Source: an uncultured Ruminococcus sp. (GTDB taxonomy: Bacteria > Bacillota > Clostridia > Oscillospirales > Acutalibacteraceae). From it: a stretch of DNA of 6,685 nt. The notes under the pieces are model-generated. The model saw nothing but the letters and a program-made list of their open reading frames with translations. It made no database searches and was not told the origin of the DNA. The stretch covers positions 1 through 6,685 of the forward strand of contig CACXGJ010000219.1 in assembly GCA_902767125.1 (NCBI GenBank), written 5' to 3'. Of this stretch, positions 6,181 to 6,685 are shown one piece after another (position 1 is the first letter of the stretch; each line of letters opens with the position of its first letter). A program made the translations under genes and the position numbers.

Positions 6181-6685
6181 TTATTCGGATACCTTGAAGA
6201 TAGTTTCAAGCTGATTTATTATCTCACTGAAATATCTCTCGTTCACATCTTCAAGTTTCAAAGCGCATTTTTCTTTTACATCATCATATATATCTTTATC
6301 GGCATTTTCAGGCTTATAGAATCTTATCTCACCTGCATCGACTTCTTCACCGACACCCGATACATACATTCCGCTGATATTGACCACAACTGCATTTCCT
6401 TTCAATGTCACTGTTCCGTCGGGATTTTTGATACGCTCGGTTATATCTTCCCTGTAAAATGTACTGAAACATCCTGCATCAAGCACTTCTCCCTTTTGCC
6501 AGCCAAGTTTTGTAATTCTTCCCAAAAGCGTAAAGTCATTTATCTTCCTGTCTTTATAACGCATAAGCGTCTTTTTGCCGATTTCATCTGCATTTACTCT
6601 GTAAACCTGTCTTTCAAGCTGTTCTATCGGCTGTGTCACTTCATAGTCGGAAAGCTGTTCTTTCCATGCCGTGAGAGTATCTTCA
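6181..6685 (-). CDS. DUF4132-containing protein, C-terminal end (5' part outside window)
   Basis: The frame is open from the right edge to TAA at 6181-6183, giving about 168 C-terminal residues, and it enters the window before any start codon is needed. The sequence reads WKEQLSDYEVTQPIEQLER.VYR near the edge, then KKTLMRYKDRKIN, LGWQKGEVLDAGCFSTFYRED, GEIRFYKP and finally ERYFSEIINQLETI. This is the order of motifs I associate with the C-terminus of the DUF4132 domain (the YehI/MolR-like group), which sits at the end of large cytoplasmic proteins of roughly 1000 residues. Their biochemical role is not established, and no catalytic motif can be seen here. Family assignment is from memory of the motif pattern and is fairly confident. 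The GTG at 6637-6639 could be mistaken for a start, but the conserved family sequence continues upstream of it. Confidence 0.8.
   Translation of the reverse strand, partial: EDTLTAWKEQLSDYEVTQPIEQLERQVYRVNADEIGKKTLMRYKDRKINDFTLLGRITKLGWQKGEVLDAGCFSTFYREDITERIKNPDGTVTLKGNAVVVNISGMYVSGVGEEVDAGEIRFYKPENADKDIYDDVKEKCALKLEDVNERYFSEIINQLETIFKVSE

Noticed and set aside
6181..6639. A complete 152-residue gene starting at GTG 6639
   Set aside because: The open frame and the conserved DUF4132 sequence continue upstream to the window edge, so this is the end of a larger gene.
1..6685. Mobile element, CRISPR array, tRNA, rRNA or riboswitch
   Set aside because: No transposase, terminal inverted repeats, spaced short repeats, cloverleaf or recognisable aptamer was seen. 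The only sizeable repeats are the coding repeats of the pullulanase.

Overview
The window looks like part of a chromosome from a Gram-positive, starch-using anaerobe of the Ruminococcus / Oscillospiraceae type. This is an inference from three things: the moderately AT-rich DNA, a very large secreted pullulanase carrying a CBM26 starch-binding module and MucBP/Ig-like modules, and a clostridial-style diacylglycerol glycosyltransferase. The species cannot be fixed from the sequence alone.

Layout, left to right. (1) The 3' two-thirds of hisF (+), which enters from the left edge and ends at 520. (2) A strong hairpin terminator (524-560), usable on both strands, that separates hisF from the convergent gene. 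(3) A 1384-residue secreted type I pullulanase (-; 568-4722). Its order is signal peptide, CBM48-like N-domain, GH13_14 catalytic domain, two MucBP-like modules, CBM26, a third MucBP-like module, and four tandem Ig-like repeats of about 93 residues. (4) A 190-bp AT-rich divergent intergenic region with a near-consensus promoter facing right. (5) A GT28 / MGDG-synthase-family (UgtP-like) glycosyltransferase (+; 4913-6127). (6) A second bidirectional hairpin terminator (6139-6172). (7) The C-terminal end of a DUF4132 protein (-), which runs off the right edge.

The four genes do not form one operon. They are arranged convergent, divergent, convergent, with a terminator in each convergent gap, so the two complete genes are probably transcribed alone. 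Functionally they are separate: histidine biosynthesis, extracellular alpha-glucan debranching, membrane glycolipid synthesis, and a protein of unknown role.

I do not see an undescribed multi-gene system, mobile element, CRISPR array or RNA gene. The most interesting material is in the C-terminal half of the pullulanase: a mosaic Ig-like repeat array with signs of recombination between non-adjacent copies, a lone conserved cysteine in each repeat, and no recognisable anchor or dockerin.
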